From the NCBI RefSeq assembly GCF_963678635.1, contig NC_087065.1, positions 32,797,679-32,861,678 of the forward strand: DNA of 64,000 nt, written 5' to 3'. The notes under the pieces were generated by a model. The model worked only from the letters and a program-made list of their open reading frames with translations. It did no database searches and was not told where the DNA came from. Shown here in pieces: positions 1 through 13,800 of this stretch (the stretch's first letter is position 1; each line of letters opens with the position of its first letter). Source of the stretch: Symsagittifera roscoffensis (taxonomy: Eukaryota > Xenacoelomorpha > Acoela > Convolutidae). The position numbers and the translations under genes are program-made.

Positions 1-501
1 TTTGCACCTTGTATATAATTGTCTGAAATTTCTTACGTTTCCGTTTTTTGATTTTTTGGGATCAGTCAGCTTAGGGTAAATTTTCTAGTCTGTTGAAATT
101 GTTGAAAACTTTTAAGAGCTCTATATGTATTTCGTTTTTTTTTTTCCTATTTCAGTTCCACAGTAAAAAGAAGGTTGCATACACAATTTACGGTTTCGAG
201 TAACAATACAATTCGAGTTAAAATTACGAGTTGTGATAGTTTCTGCTGAGTATTGTAACAGTTTACGAGCATATACTTCAAAAACGGTGCACGTTTTCGA
301 TTGTTGGAACAAACTGTCAGTGGAAAACCTAATTGGTTTTTTTGTAAGTTTTTGCAGTAAAATAAATATTTGTTTCTGCAACATTTTTAAAACGCAACCA
401 TAAACATTTAAACAATACTCTAAAATCGGTTTACTGTAGCAATTAGACTTTTTAAGTCTTTGAGATTGATTTAAACTTTGTTTGGTAAAATCTTGGAAAT
501 C

Positions 502-1116
502 CTACCATTTAGAAATTTTGTTGCACACAGTTGACACGTGGTATTGAAAATTCAATCGATTATCTATATGTAAAATTAAATATTTTAACCAATCCACATC
601 CGTTATTGTGTATCCATCAATTACAACTTTGTTTTTTAAGCAATTTGCATTGAATTTCAAAAAATAAGTTTTCGAAATTTTCAGGCTCACACGATTGACT
701 TTTAACCAAGTGGAGACTTGTGAAAGCACTTCGTTCATTAAAATTTTTGGGTCCTATTCTGAAAAAACAGTTACACAGCTATTATCAGCATTCAAACCCA
801 CAGATGCATGTGGTGCCAAAAAACAACTCACCTTATTATTAATGTATCATATGAAAAGTAGAGGACCCAAAATTGAACCCTGCGGAACCCCTAACGATAT
901 ATGTGAAGTTTTAGAATTTTTTTTTCCAATGGCAACGAAATGTTTACGTTTACTGAGATAAGAATTAATTAGGTCGCCAATAAGTCCCCTGATACCCATA
1001 CAGTTAAGCTTATATACCAGTATTTTGTGAATACCAATATTTGTGATTTTGAGCACCCTTCCGCATTTAAGCAAATGGAGCCATAGGCGTTTAATCGAAT
1101 TTTTTTTCACAAACAA
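502..1116 (-). pseudogene. Decayed non-LTR retrotransposon reverse transcriptase
   Basis: The frame at 1,116-847 gives GIRGLIGDLINSYLSKRK and LGVPQGSILGPLLF, hallmark blocks of Jockey/CR1-type RT. Downstream (lower coordinates) similarity continues with a corrupted catalytic ADD-like box and stops at two points, then the thumb-like SQVSTWLKVNRVSLKISKTY frame (738-502). No endonuclease region remains. A 5'-truncated relic. Confidence 0.85.
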
Positions 1117-2999
1117 AATTTGTAATTATACAAATTACAAAGTTTTTAATTAAATCAAAAATTGTTTAAACCAAAATAAAACCCTTGCCTTGGAAAAAAC
1201 GGTAAAAATTGTGCCAGATAATTTGAATATCAATTAAAAAAAAGAAAAGTTTTTGAAAAAAAAAACTTCCTCGAATGATCTCCGCCTAGTTACAACCTAA
1301 CCTGAATGATGTTGGCTTTAATTATTTCTCAATGATATTGCTTACATCAAAGGTCTGCTCGCGAAGGTTATCATTTCTTTTAACTCAAGTGTTCTTTGAA
1401 CGAATTTATTCATTGGGAAAAGGTCTAGTATCCGGTTGGAACGCCCCTGTAGTTCGCAAAAGTACTCATTATATTTCATTACATTACTCTATATCGGAGT
1501 ACATTAGTTTTTAAAAAATCAAATGACAAACGGCAAAAATCTCATCAGTTTAGAAAAAACAAGAAAAAACTAATCAGTTTAAAGGTCCTTGAATTTCAAG
1601 AATCTTTTATGCTTAGCTTAGCGCTTATTCTGTAAAACTAAAGCAAATTAAAAACATGTGTCATTTTGCCTTTCTTTTAGCGAGTGCATCTGAGCTGAAA
1701 TTAAGAGATCTAAAGTGAAAATTATGACCGAACAATTGCCCGTTATCTCCCTACCCACTACTGTTTAAGATGAGATGTCGTTTTCAAATCTTCGGGGCCT
1801 TCACTCTATCCTACCCCAAAACGGCAGAAAAAACTACAAAATCAAATTTTTATCTGGCAATGTTTTGTGGTCAGAAAGTTGTCTGCTAGTTGCAACAGGA
1901 TGCTCTTTGTTAGCTAGTTGTGTTCTATAATAGCTATCAGTTTTTTATAAATGTCAATCACACAAATACGAGATACTGTTAAGTAGCCAATATTAATCGA
2001 CCAGCTGTCTGTCTCGATAAATGGCTAAGTTTAAGTGAAAAAGTATTCAGGCTCACTAAAATTAAATGGTCATTGTTAACTACTGCTGTTTGACAAGGGC
2101 CAGTAATTTCAGCCGGGATGCATCATTAATGCATCAAAGATCAAGATTTAATCAATTTAATAACAATGGAATCAGTAAGACACAAATTTACCTGTTCTTA
2201 ATTGAGCGTTTAGGATGTCTAAGAAAGTCAACAACATCAAGATTATGATAAAAAATGAGTCATTAAGATTCTAGCAAGAAGCTTAACATAGCAGAACTCC
2301 TGGCGTGTCTTCAATAATGCGAACGTGGAAACCTCATGACTGAAGTTATAGTACCTTTGGAGTTACAGTAGCTAAATAGTTCTTCCAGGAAAACAAAAGA
2401 TGACTTACACCAGTCTAGTGTGCTGTAGCTCCTGGTGTTGGCAGGAGAGGGTGGAGGGATCCTCATCACAGTCCGCGAAGGCATCGATGCTGAAAAACAA
2501 GAGCTGAATCATTCCACGGGTGTTCTGAGTAGTAGGAGCAGATTAAATCGAAAAGCAACTCATGAATATAACGTACCATAGCCATCGGCGCTTCTGGATG
2601 CCAAACGCTCTTCTTTCACTGAAACAGTTATAAGCTAACGGCGATTGTCCACTTATAAAATGCATCATGTCGAGGTAAACCAATTTAGTCGCGCAAAATC
2701 CCTAAAAAGTTAATCAATAAGTGAAATATATCTTTTAAAGGGGGTAAGAGGTCCTGAGTGTAACATTAGAGAAGCCTAAATTGAGTTTTGAAACGATGTG
2801 CTCATGACACATGTAACATCATTTACCTTAATGCTTCATGGTGATATCGTGCTAAATTCTCACTTTCACTCCCTCTTTCAGTCTTATCCTCATGTTTCGC
2901 TTACTTGAACTTAACCCTCATTTAACTTGATTTTAACCCTAAAACAACTCAACAAGGCAAAAGAACTACGACTCGCATACATGGGAGCAATTTCTGTTC
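1117..2999. other. Host flank without a recognised gene
   Basis: AT-rich with isolated GC-richer patches (2,420-2,520) that did not give splice-bounded coding exons I could support. 1-501 is likewise unassigned. Confidence 0.4.
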
Positions 3000-4080
3000 A
3001 CTTTAGTTTTTCAAGAAAAGCTGTGGGCCAAAAATTAGGGCACGTAGAATTCCAGTTAGTTTCAAGGTCGTAGACAAAAAGCCAAAACATTGGAAAGTAG
3101 TTTTAAAAATTAAAATAAAAAATTTTGAGCTCCAAATTTTTAGTTACAGAAATAACTTAATAGATTCTTAAGAAAACCTAAATTTCGATAATGATAAGTT
3201 TTAATTTCAAGCTTGAGTTAAAAGTTTCACGTTTTACATTTCAAGCTTCAAGTTTCAAAGTTTCAAATTTAACACCACGCGTTCAGGGTCAAGTTAAAAG
3301 TCTCTAAGCGCAAGGTTTGAATTTGTGGGTGAAAATAAGAAGACTCATGTTTATGTGAAAGGATTGAGCTCATGTTTGGGTTTAGAGCCGAGGCTTAGGT
3401 TTTTAAAAATCAAGTTTGTATGTTCAGCTCGAAAACTCAAGTATACACTTTGCGTTCAACCATATTTTTAAATTTTTATTTTCAAATTTTAAGATTTAGT
3501 TTCAGCGCTCAAAAATCAAGCTTAAGCTCAATAAACGAAGTTACGGGTTCATTCAATTTTTGAGTTTAAGGTTCAAGTCAGTGGTTCAGTTTTCAAAATT
3601 CCTATTTTGGGTTCAAGTTTCAGGCTAGTTTTTCAATTTTCAGTCTTTATAACTCTATTTTTCAAATTAGATTTGAAGGATATACGTTTCAAGGTTATAC
3701 ATTGTAAGCTCAATTTTCACTTTGCAGATTTAAGTTTTAATTAATTGGCAGGTTTAAATTTTAATCTAGGTAAAATTCTGGACCATAAGCTGCAGTTTTG
3801 CATCTCAAAGTTTTGCGTTTCAAGTTTTGGGCTTCAGATTCCAGGTTTGAAGATTCCACGGGAAAAAACGTTTAACTCTACTTCCACGCCTCGAGATTCA
3901 TGTTTTTGGTATTGTTTTTCTGGTTTCAGCAGACAAAAAGCTAAAAATGAAGTTTTTAGTGAAAATCTGTTTGTGTTCATGATCTCATTTTCAAGTTCAA
4001 AATTCAAACGCAAATTCAAGTTCTGATTAAAAAATTCAGGTGTCAGGTTTCAGAATTTCTCAGAGTTTTTAGCAAGGTTC
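3000..4080. repeat. Degenerate CAAGTTT/TTCAGG-rich tract
   Basis: About 1 kb dominated by variants of TTCAAGTTT, TTCAGGTTT and AAGGTTCAA, with no constant period. It looks like a decayed simple repeat; short ORFs in it are by-products. Confidence 0.5.
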
Positions 4081-4528
4081 ACAATTCTCATCGACATTTT
4101 GGAACTTTTATTTTTAAAGGCTGGAGCATTCCTGTTGATTGTTTAAATTCAAAAAAAGAGACAAATGCGAAAAATGTTGTCAAGAAAGAACAAAATTCAA
4201 CAATAGTATTGGCTGTATAATATATACTGAAAAAAATTGAAATAGCACTTTTTAAGATCATCTGTAAAAACGAAAAACATTTTCGGAGATGAATGCAAAC
4301 CTCAAAATTTTTGAATTCAAAACCCAAAAACGTAAAAACTATAATTCAGCAAATCAATAGTCCACATAACATAAAGTTATAGATGAATGAGTATTTAAAC
4401 GCTGTTAACAAAAAAATAGCTTGGTCAGTCAACAGATATTAAGCCAGGTCCAGGGTGCTAATATGATGAAGATGAGGCGTGAAAAACAGCACTTTTTGGT
4501 TTTGATTTAGGAAGACCAGCCGCTCAAT

Positions 4529-4900
4529 CAGTGGCGTGCGCAGAAATTTTTTTAGGGGGGGGGGCGGTTTTTCGACCTTTTTTGAATTTCCGAGTTCTCC
4601 GATAATATACTACACGGACCCTATTTTGTCAGAAAATTTCTGCGCCGTAGGCAAGTTTTATACAAAAGCAAGTAAAAAAAGCGTTTTTAGGCAATTTATT
4701 TGGAAAGTTTTGAACAAAAAAATAGCGTTTTTTTAGCGCACACTCCTCCCTGAAAATTATTCATTTTGGTTAGCAACAACTAGATGTCGTAAAATTATAA
4801 CAAAGGGGACCCTTTCGAAAAATTTGGCAACCAGAATTGAGCGAAAAAACAGTCGCAAACCAACCCTTCCCCCCCCCGCCCACCCCTCGGCATGCTTCAG
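4529..4900. mobile_element. hAT-like non-autonomous element with 8-bp TSD
   Basis: Flanked by CGCTCAAT at 4,521-4,528 and 4,901-4,908. Left end CAGTGGCGTGCGCAG, right end a loose inverted match. The interior has G- and C-homopolymers; no coding capacity. Confidence 0.75.
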
Positions 4901-5552
4901 CGCTCAATTATACACGTGCAGGATTAGATTGGAATAAAAGGTGAGTTTATCACAAGTTTCACAGCTGAAACAGATAAATAAACAGTTTTTTTTAATCAAA
5001 AAAAGGTTGTCTAAATCTAGACCCCTGAAAGAAAAAAATATAGAAAAAAATATCCTCTTATAACGAATTGTTTCAAAATTAGGTAAGTTATCTTTGGGAG
5101 ATTTGGTTCCAACTGAGGATTGAAAAAATATATATGATCAAGCACGGCGTCAATTTTTTAGAATCAGATTTAGAGATAAAGCTAAACAACAACCAAAAAT
5201 TGCTATCATGGTCGACCTTAATTTGGCAAGCAATTTGGTCGACCTAAAAAAAGTCAAATTTTCAAAATATTTTGGAAATCCCCCCCACTCGAGAAATTAC
5301 TAGATCCGCACCTGATTTGAAACAAACGCTTTCCTGAAAAGTCAGGAAATTCTTCTGCAGTAACAACAACCAGTAAAGTATTCTGCACAAAACAATTCCT
5401 TGGGAAATAACGGATGAGAAATAACGGTTCTGCAACCCAATTTTCCAAGAAACGGCGGAACAACGAGTTCTCATATAAACTTTAAAATTTATCAAGAAAA
5501 ATGTAAGCTACCACCTTTAATCCTTAGAAAATTTAAATCGAACACAATTTTA

Positions 5553-6060
5553 ACGAGACTGCTCGTATCATGGCAAAGCCCTTAGAATTCCAACTGCCTT
5601 TCAGGATCTATAGGATCCAACTTTTCAGGATCCAACTGTCTTTCAGGACGAATTTCTGATATTTTTTAAAATGAGCTCCACACGACATATAAAAACAAGG
5701 ATATATATTTTACTGCTAGTTAAGTATCAATCATGACAAATAGCCTTCTTTAAACAATTTGGAACGATTTCTAATACGTATTAAGTCTGCGCTAACGCGT
5801 TAATAAAGCAAAATATAAAGAGTTTTAACGTCCCAAATTGGAATAAATGGTAATCTTTAAACCCCCGTAACTTTAGAAAAAAATCACATATGAAATATAT
5901 ATTTTTTTCAAATTGAGCTCAAGACATCACCTTTTGAAGGGTATAAAAAATCCCATCAGAATGTGCCAGTTAAAAAGCCCAAACTTGCCGGGCGAAAAGA
6001 AACAGCCCGAGCACAAATATTCCGTCATTTTCTTTGAAAATATTTGGACGAATAACGGAG
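5553..6060 (+). mobile_element. Dispersed family R1, copy 1
   Basis: About 500 bp from ACTGCTCGTATCA to the GAGCACAAATATTCCGT end. Non-coding. Other copies lie at 6,290-7,190 (-), 15,040-15,570 (+), 57,893-58,380 (+), 62,118-62,660 (+) and 63,150-63,600 (-), all in host sequence. The class is unknown; probably a non-autonomous DNA element. Confidence 0.65.
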
Positions 6061-6289
6061 AAACACTCATATCTAGAGTTAAATAAATCTTTAGATGCAT
6101 GTTTTTCAGTCAAAGAGTGATGTAAATTCATTATCTAAGGCATTTCAGGAGTCCACAGGAATAAGATTTTTCAATCAAATAAATTCATACAATTCTAAAC
6201 ACTTGAGATATAATTTGAAAATTCTTCAGGAGTGTTCTTCAGAAGTATTCGTTTTTTGTAATTGCTTACACTATTTTTTGAAAAAAAAT

Positions 6290-7190
6290 GAGGGATTTAT
6301 TGTGCTCGGATGCTGTTTTTTCTTTAGATAAAATCCAATTTTTAAACTAGCTTTTTTGCTGAATTTTTGTATCATTCAAAAAATCTGGTCGTCCTTAGCT
6401 CAAACTTAAAAAGATATTTTACCCGCGATAATCATAAGATATTTTGACATAAGATATAGTCATAATCATAAGATATTTTGACTCTTCTTTCTAAAGTTAT
6501 GAATGTTAAGAGATTGCAAATATGGCTAATTTGGGACAATTAACAATTCAGGAGTCCACAGGAATAAGATTTTTCAATCAAATAAATTCATACAATTCTA
6601 AACACTTGAGATATAATTTGAAAATTCTTCAGGAGTGTTCTTCAGAAGTATTCGTTTTTTGTAATTGCTTACACTATTTTTTGAAAAAAAATGAGGGATT
6701 TATTGTGCTCGGATGCTGTTTTTTCTTTAGATAAAATCCAATTTTTAAACTAGCTTTTTTGCTGAATTTTTGTTTCATTCAAAAAATCTGGTCGTCCTTA
6801 GCTCAAACTTAAAAAGATATTTTACCCGCGATAATCATAAGATATTTTGACATAAGATATAGTCATAATCATAAGATATTTTGACTCTTCTTTCTAAAGT
6901 TATGAATGTTAAGAGATTGCAAATATGGCTAATTTGGGACAATTAACATGCGATATATCTTTCGCTATTAATGCATGAGTGGATATTTGATCCGTCTTAA
7001 AAATCGTTCCCAACTGTTTGAAGCAGGCTGGCTGTCACGAAAGCTACGTTACTGGGAGCGAAATCTATGACTTTGTACTTCATATTTTGCAAAAACTCAT
7101 CAGTTTTTAGAAAACAAACTGCTCTATAAAAATCACAAGGCAGTCGGAACATTTAAGACTAAAACTTCTGCCTGATACGAGCAATCTTGA
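6290..7190 (-). mobile_element. R1 copy 2, with an internal 403-bp tandem duplication
   Basis: Reverse-oriented R1. 6,144-6,546 and 6,547-6,949 are near-identical direct repeats (403 bp), so the two ORF-like stretches there are the same non-coding sequence twice. Confidence 0.65.
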
Positions 7191-7789
7191 AAATGTATAC
7201 TTAGTGCTCCAAAATTGACAAAAAACGAGTGGGCATTTTAGAAAAGTGTTTATCACATCACATCAGCAAGAATAAACACCTAGAACAATTTATGAAAAAC
7301 TGGTTTTACGCTATATGTTTAGTTTGAAAAAGTAAATTCAGTTAGACATGGTGAGAAAACTGCGCAATCAGGTTAGTATTTCTCAGAAAAGCGAAAATTG
7401 TCAAGTGCGCGAAAAACTATGGACCATTTTCAATATCAAGTTTTGAAATAAAGATCAGATTTCAACGGTTTAGACTAAAAACACTCAATTTGTTTTTGTA
7501 AAATGCTCATGGTTAGACGCTAAAAATCAATTCTTTATGATGTTTATGCTGTTTTTATTAAAAAAAAACATAAATTCTTAAAACATATATTTTCAGGACA
7601 GGAATAGATGTGGGCTAAACTCAGGTAGGAATTAGACATGACTAGATAACAGGGATACTTTGTCTTCAAGTGTACTAACGTGTAACGCACCTCAGGTGCT
7701 TCAATTTTTTGACAACCCATGAAAAATTGCATATTCTTAGAACATTTTTAAGAAAGAAAGACTTAACACAAGTCACCTCTCGGAAACTA

Positions 7790-8330
7790 AAAGCATTTGA
7801 GAAGTCGCATTTGGTCGCAAGATTTGCAGCCCCTGAGAGTATCCTCAAAGTACCCAACTGCAAGGTTGGGAAATTCATTTTTTTTTTGGAATTTTCAGAA
7901 ATCTGAGATTTCTGGAAAAATTAAAATGAGAGTAATGACATCCCCCAACTACAGGCTTAGGAGTTACAAATTTTAAAGAAAATTTCAAATATAAATTCTG
8001 AATTTTTTTTGAAAAAATCACGAAAAATCTCACATCTGGAAAATTACAAAGATTTCAGCATTTTAGCAGTCATATTTAGAGGCAATATTCGCAACCTTTA
8101 ATAGTACTCTGACAGCTCCGAACAGCAGGGATACGAATTTCGAATTTTGAAAAAAAAATTAAAATTAAGTTACCTGAAAATTTTCGAAAAATCACAAATA
8201 GCGTCATATCTCGGAAATTACAAAAATTTTAGCAGCCATACTCGGAGGCAAGATTCGCAATCTTTGAGAGTACACTGACAGTTCCCAACTACAGGCTGGA
8301 AAAATCAAATTTTATGAAAAACTGGATTTG
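7790..8330. repeat. Three diverged tandem copies of about 180-260 bp
   Basis: The block TTCGCAA.CTTT.AGAGTAC.CTGACAG followed by CCCAACTACAGG recurs near 7,815, 8,090 and 8,250, with AGAAAATT/GAAAAATC spacers. No coding capacity. Confidence 0.5.
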
Positions 8331-8820
8331 AGTTTTCTGAAATTTTTTTTTAAGTCTGAGAAATTTTTAAAAAATCGAAAGAATAACCATTGCAAAATAC
8401 AATATAGCTTAAACGTGAAAAAAACCCTCGATAAACATGCAAAGATATTGCGTTGAAAAATTTTAAATGTGGCAAGATAGTGAAGCCCGCCTTTAAATAT
8501 ATAAAAATAATAGATAGATGAATTCATTTTCATCTTTCTTTCTTTTCACAATTGATATGAAATTTTGAAGCTTTTTCATTTGTAATTCGATCAATAGTTT
8601 ATTTTTGAATGAGTAAAACTTGCAGAAAAACTCGTTTTCGAAGCTCCACTCAGCGCTTCTTTGGCAATAGAAAAGAAAGTTTCTTGATAAATCTAAAATA
8701 TCCTGCAAGAAAATTTCTTGAAAAATTGAAAACGTCCTGCAAAAAGTTAGAAAAAGTTTTTGATATTTTTTGAGAATTTTGTTTTGATTGTTTTTTGAAG
8801 AAAACGATAGTCAATTATGC

Positions 8821-8826
8821 TTTATT
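8821..8826 (-). terminator. Poly(A) signal of the Ig gene
   Basis: AATAAA on the minus strand, about 70 nt after the stop codon of the last exon. Confidence 0.6.
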
Positions 8827-8894
8827 TACTAGCCTTCAGAGCTGTCTCTAAATCTTCTTATCGCATAAAAAAATATATATTATTTCATTCTGTG

Positions 8895-9109
8895 TTACCC
8901 GCACAGAAACCGACAATTGCTGCGAAGCAGGACCATGTTTTTCTTACTTTTCTTCTCGTTGCACTTGCGTCTGGATATGAAGAGGGCGGCTGCAGTGAGG
9001 AGGAGAGCACAGACTGCGATGACTACGAAGAATGATATGAGGACGGCGGAGGCCCTTGCTGACTCAACCTGCTGCTCACCCCCCAGTAGCCCCAGCATCA
9101 CAGGGTCCG
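8895..9109 (-). CDS. Ig gene last exon: transmembrane helix and cytoplasmic tail
   Basis: Acceptor TTTGTTTCAG. After a short stalk comes a helix of about 25 residues (SAVLISFFVVIAVCALLL core), then SRRKCNEKKSKK as a stop-transfer signal and a tail ending in TAA at 8,895-8,897. The tail is only about 26 residues with no recognised signalling motif. A GGGTAA near the stop is a possible donor, so a longer tail isoform is not excluded. Confidence 0.85.
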
Positions 9110-10791
9110 CTGAAACAAAAGCGACACACAGCGTCAATACTTTGATTAATAGTTCAGATTTTGCCATTTTAAATCGTTTTCTTGATTCTCTCTCTGGTCA
9201 TGGTTGCTGCAGTTGTTCAAGAACAAGCTGTACCCAACGTAGGCTGCTTTTCTAGATAGAAAGGATTTATAAATTTCCAAATTGAATATTTAAAAGTAAA
9301 AAAATTTAGAGCCTAGATTTTGAAAATGTTCTGACCAAAAATTAGACAAGAAATAAGCTTTTTCTGATTACGAATAGCGTAGATTTTGAAAATTTCTGAC
9401 CATAAATTGGATTAGAAATCAAGGACTTTTAGAAAATCCATGCTTTATTTAAACATTTCACAAAGAATTCCTGATCAGAATTTGGACATTACGTATTTAT
9501 TGGCAGAATTAAAGAATTTCTTAGGTACGGGCAGGGGCGGATCTAGGATTTTTTCGAGGGGGGGCGGATTTTCAAAAAATTTTCGAAAATTTTGACGAAC
9601 TTTTTTTTTTTTTAGGTCGACCAAATTGATTTTCCGAGCTCTTTTAAAGCAGTAAAAGGTCCCTGTTTTTGCCAAATTATGTGCGCCGCAGGCAAATTTT
9701 TGAAAAAATAGGTCAAAAAAGCCGTTTTTAGGCACTTTTTGAAAAATTTTGACAAAAAAATCGCGTTTTTTTTGACGCGCGCTCCTCCTCAAAGCTAGTA
9801 TATATTGGCGCCAAAGGCGCCTTTAGAAAAATTTTAGGGTCGGTCGGCAAAAAATGGATTTCTTAAAAAGCACCAAAAGGGGGGACCCTTTGGGTCGGCA
9901 GGAGGTCGAATCCATGAGGGATGGAGCGTCCGCCCCCCCTAAATCCGCCCCTGGGTACGGGAATGTAACAGTTGTTCAATTGTAACAATTGGACAGTAAT
10001 CATCGTGATCCTTATACGGTTTATGATTGTGTTTTAACTGCTCACATTTGCTAATCTTGTTATGAAAATCAGTATGAATTATGAAGCAATGCATGCAGAG
10101 GTTCTGTTTTGCAGCTGCTTTGTATTATAACAACTTACACATGTTGAGCACTTTTTCCTCTGACCATGGACTGCAGAGTTCTTGGTTGTTGCAGGACCTC
10201 AGTTGCACGATGTACACTCTGTCCCTCTGCAAGCCAGTCAGCTTCCACGAGTAGTCCCTCACTTCCTCACTGGAGGAAGACTGGATCTTCTCCTCCAGCG
10301 GCTCTGGGTCTCCACTGTCACTGAAAACACTTTGATATCCAGGAACTCTCAATGAAAAATGCAACTCATTGGTTAAAAACCTCTTTTATAAGCAAAATGA
10401 CAAGTATTCAAAAGAATGGAAATAATCATCATTAAACAAACCAGCACGAGCGGATCTAGGATTTTCTCGAGGGGGGCGGATTTTCAAAAAATGTCGAAAA
10501 TTTCGTCGACCTTTTTTTAGGTTGACCAAATTGATTTTCTGAGCTCTCCTAAATCACTTAAGACCGCCGGCAAATTTTTGGAAAAACAAGCCAAAAAAGA
10601 CGTTTTTAGGCACTTTTTGGAAAAGTTTTTTGACGCGCGCTCCCTCCTCAAAATTATTAAATATTGGCACTGAAGGCGCCTTTAGAAAAATTTTAAGGTC
10701 AGTTAGCCAAAAATGGATATCTCAAAATAGTACAAAGGGGGACCCTTCGGGTCGGCTGGGGTCGAACCCCTGAGATGGAAAAAAGCGTCCG

Positions 10792-10822
<31 letters not shown>

Positions 10823-13800
10823 CGCTGGTGCAAACCAGGGTAGCATCTAAAATTGTTGCTGGGATTTTTTGGAAAATTTTCTTTAAACTCTAAAAAAAAT
10901 CTTTGCATATTGTTTGCTGATTCTGTTCGAGCTTCTGTTATGGTTCAGAACTTGATTGGAAAAAAACTGATGAAAATGAGAGAACATTTAGAAAACTTAC
11001 GTGTCCCATGTCTTCAGTTGGAAGAAGTCTGTGCTGCCGCCCAAATTCTCCTCCCTCATGTGCCAAACCACCAGGGTCTCCTTAGGAGATATGGGCTTGA
11101 AGTCAATCAGCATCGGCAACAGGGGATTCACTGCGAAATTAGTGGCATACAGTCAAAATATTGTTGGCTCATTTAGAGGAAATAAGTCGCGCCGCGGTTT
11201 GTGTCGCTATTTTCAATATTAAGCCTTTATTCAATTTCAGCGGTTTAGTTGCACGCACACGGAACTCATCGCTCAACTTTTAATCACTAATTTGGAATTT
11301 CTAATGCTCGAATTTTTTTTTATAAAAATGCAGAAGAACACTCTAAACCGATACTCTAACTCAGGATAATACTAGATAAAATTACACATTGAATGAACAA
11401 AAACAAGTTCTAAACAAAGAGTTCAAAAAATGGTATTCTAAAAAATGCTTTGAGGCTGGAACAAAACGAAATTCGTTGAAAGTCCCTGAAAAAAGGTTAC
11501 GCACTAACAACTCAGCCTCGCATGCTCAAAATCCCCAAAAACTAGCCACCAATAACGCAGCTACATTTGCTAATAAAATGCGAATTCGATGCAGCAAAAG
11601 CAGCACCAAATATAAAAAAGACACAATTTTGCAAGTAATGAATTGGAAAGCACGAAGCCCAATTATGTATAAATTATGCTTTTGAGAAAACTGCGGGATA
11701 CATTAAGTTGGAAAACTTTTGAAATCGAGCCCTTTATCAGGGTACTGCTAGTAGAAACAGATGACTTTTTTGATTCATTTGATGAATTACAAATGCATCA
11801 GTTGTGTTAACTTTTTACTAATCAAATATCAAAGCACATATGATATTATACTGCTACCGCAGCCTACCGATTCAAAAGTGTCACCAAAAGTAACACTTTC
11901 ATTTGCGACTTAGGTTAGAAAAACAGAGGAAGTTCGTTGTAATATACTTTGCTTCAAGTGTAATAAGAACATTTATATGAAAAAAGCGGATTTGCGTAAG
12001 AAGCAAACAAAAAAGCTAAAACTAACAAGAAATAGCTTATCGCTGAATAAGAAGCACGAAATATACAACCACCGTATTTACAAAAAAAATTATATTGTGA
12101 CCTCTTGTAAATAACTTTGGTAAATTGAACAAAAAAAGATCATATTTTTCAAGATTCCCTTCACATGAAGCTCTGTGAAGAGGATGAAAAAATTTATTAA
12201 AAGGGTTGAATCAATTTTGCTGACTATTCTCTATAAGCTATGAATTGTTCAAACCAAAATTTCTCGACACTGGGACTGAAAAAGCTCTGACGTTACATTA
12301 AATTTGACTCCATTCTATCCTAAGGAAAATACTCGAATTACAAACCTTTCTCACGAAAGTGGAATCATCAGACAAGAGGCGGATTTAGAATGCCCGGGAT
12401 GACCAAAAATGCTAGTCATACAATTCCCATATATGGAAAAATGCTAGTCATACACTTTCCATGCAATTCAATACGTACAGAAAATTGCATGAAAGGTCTA
12501 TGATTAGTATTTTTTTCATATATGGAAATTGTATAACTAGCATTTTTCCATAAACCAAAAATATTGATTTTTTACATTGTAATTTCTCAATATTTTTCGT
12601 AACCGAACACAAATGACATGAACCTTGATTACTCAAACGTAGCAACCAACGGTTTGGCCGTCTCGCATTAACAATGCATTGGAAACAGCCTGATATGTGT
12701 TACTTCTGTCTCAGACAAATAACATAACGAAAGTAGTGAACTTTTAAATTTTGGCAATAATTTTCAAAGATGATTATTTCTAAAATTTGAATGTTTAAAT
12801 TACCAGACATTGATCAAGGCATACAAAAACATGTCATACAAAAGAAAGAGGAGTTTTAAGCGTTTTTGAAAAAAGTTACGAAGAGAAAAGGAAAAAAATC
12901 CAATATTAGTATATCCAGGACTACGTTATACACACAAAAAATTAAACTTTGCACGCAAAATTTTTTTTTTCAAAAAATGTTTGTTTGAATACGAAATTTT
13001 TGTCGTCGCCATTAAAAAAATACTAGTCATACAGTTTCCATATATGGAAATTGTATGACTAGTGTTTTTTTTGAGAAAACAAAAATAAAAAAAGTCAAAG
13101 TTTTCAGTCGTAGCCGTCCCAAAAACGCTTAAATGTTTTGCCAGCAGTTGAATTCAATGTTCAAAGCTTTTTTTCAAAAAAAAAATTTTTTAAAAAAATT
13201 CTAATCATACAATTTCCATATATGGAAATTGTATGGGTAACATTTTTTTTCATACCATTTTTTTTCCTTTTTTTTATGAAGAGATACCAATTTCGATACC
13301 AAAACAACTTTAAAACACCTTTGAAATTTGATTAAACTCATTTTGCAAAAATGTATGAAATTTGTATGACTAGCATTTTTCCATAGACTAAGTGTATGAA
13401 ATTGTATGATTAGCATTTTCGGTCTATGGAGGTCAACCCGGGTGATTTGTAAAAAAATGATACATCAGGATGTGATATTTTAATGATTTCATAATTTTTA
13501 CTATTGTGACAATTTCACTGAAATCTAGAAACAAGTCTTCAATATACTCCCAAGTTATAGGTCGGTTCCATTTACTGAACTTCCGTCAATTAAACGCTCA
13601 AATAATTTTTTCAGCGCATAGGTTGTTTCGCAGATTCAGCAACGCGCGGGTATCACAAGTTGTTTTGGGTTCCACAATTGTACGTAGAATCCACAATTTT
13701 GTAAACAAAATCCGCAAAAAAAGCTCATTCCACAATTAGCCTTTCACTCTGAACTAAACAATGTCTAGCGTGATCAATTAGGAACTTTGTCTAGAACAAA

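Noticed and set aside
6095..6734. Two matching 70-78 aa ORFs as a small gene family
   Set aside because: They are the two halves of a 403-bp tandem duplication inside a non-coding R1 copy.
8917..9255. Plus-strand 112-aa ORF over the transmembrane exon
   Set aside because: The minus strand gives a membrane helix bounded by good splice sites in the right phase; the plus ORF is its shadow.
11389..11685. 98-aa plus-strand ORF as a gene
   Set aside because: Lys/Asn/Ser-rich, no domain or splice support, lies in an intron.
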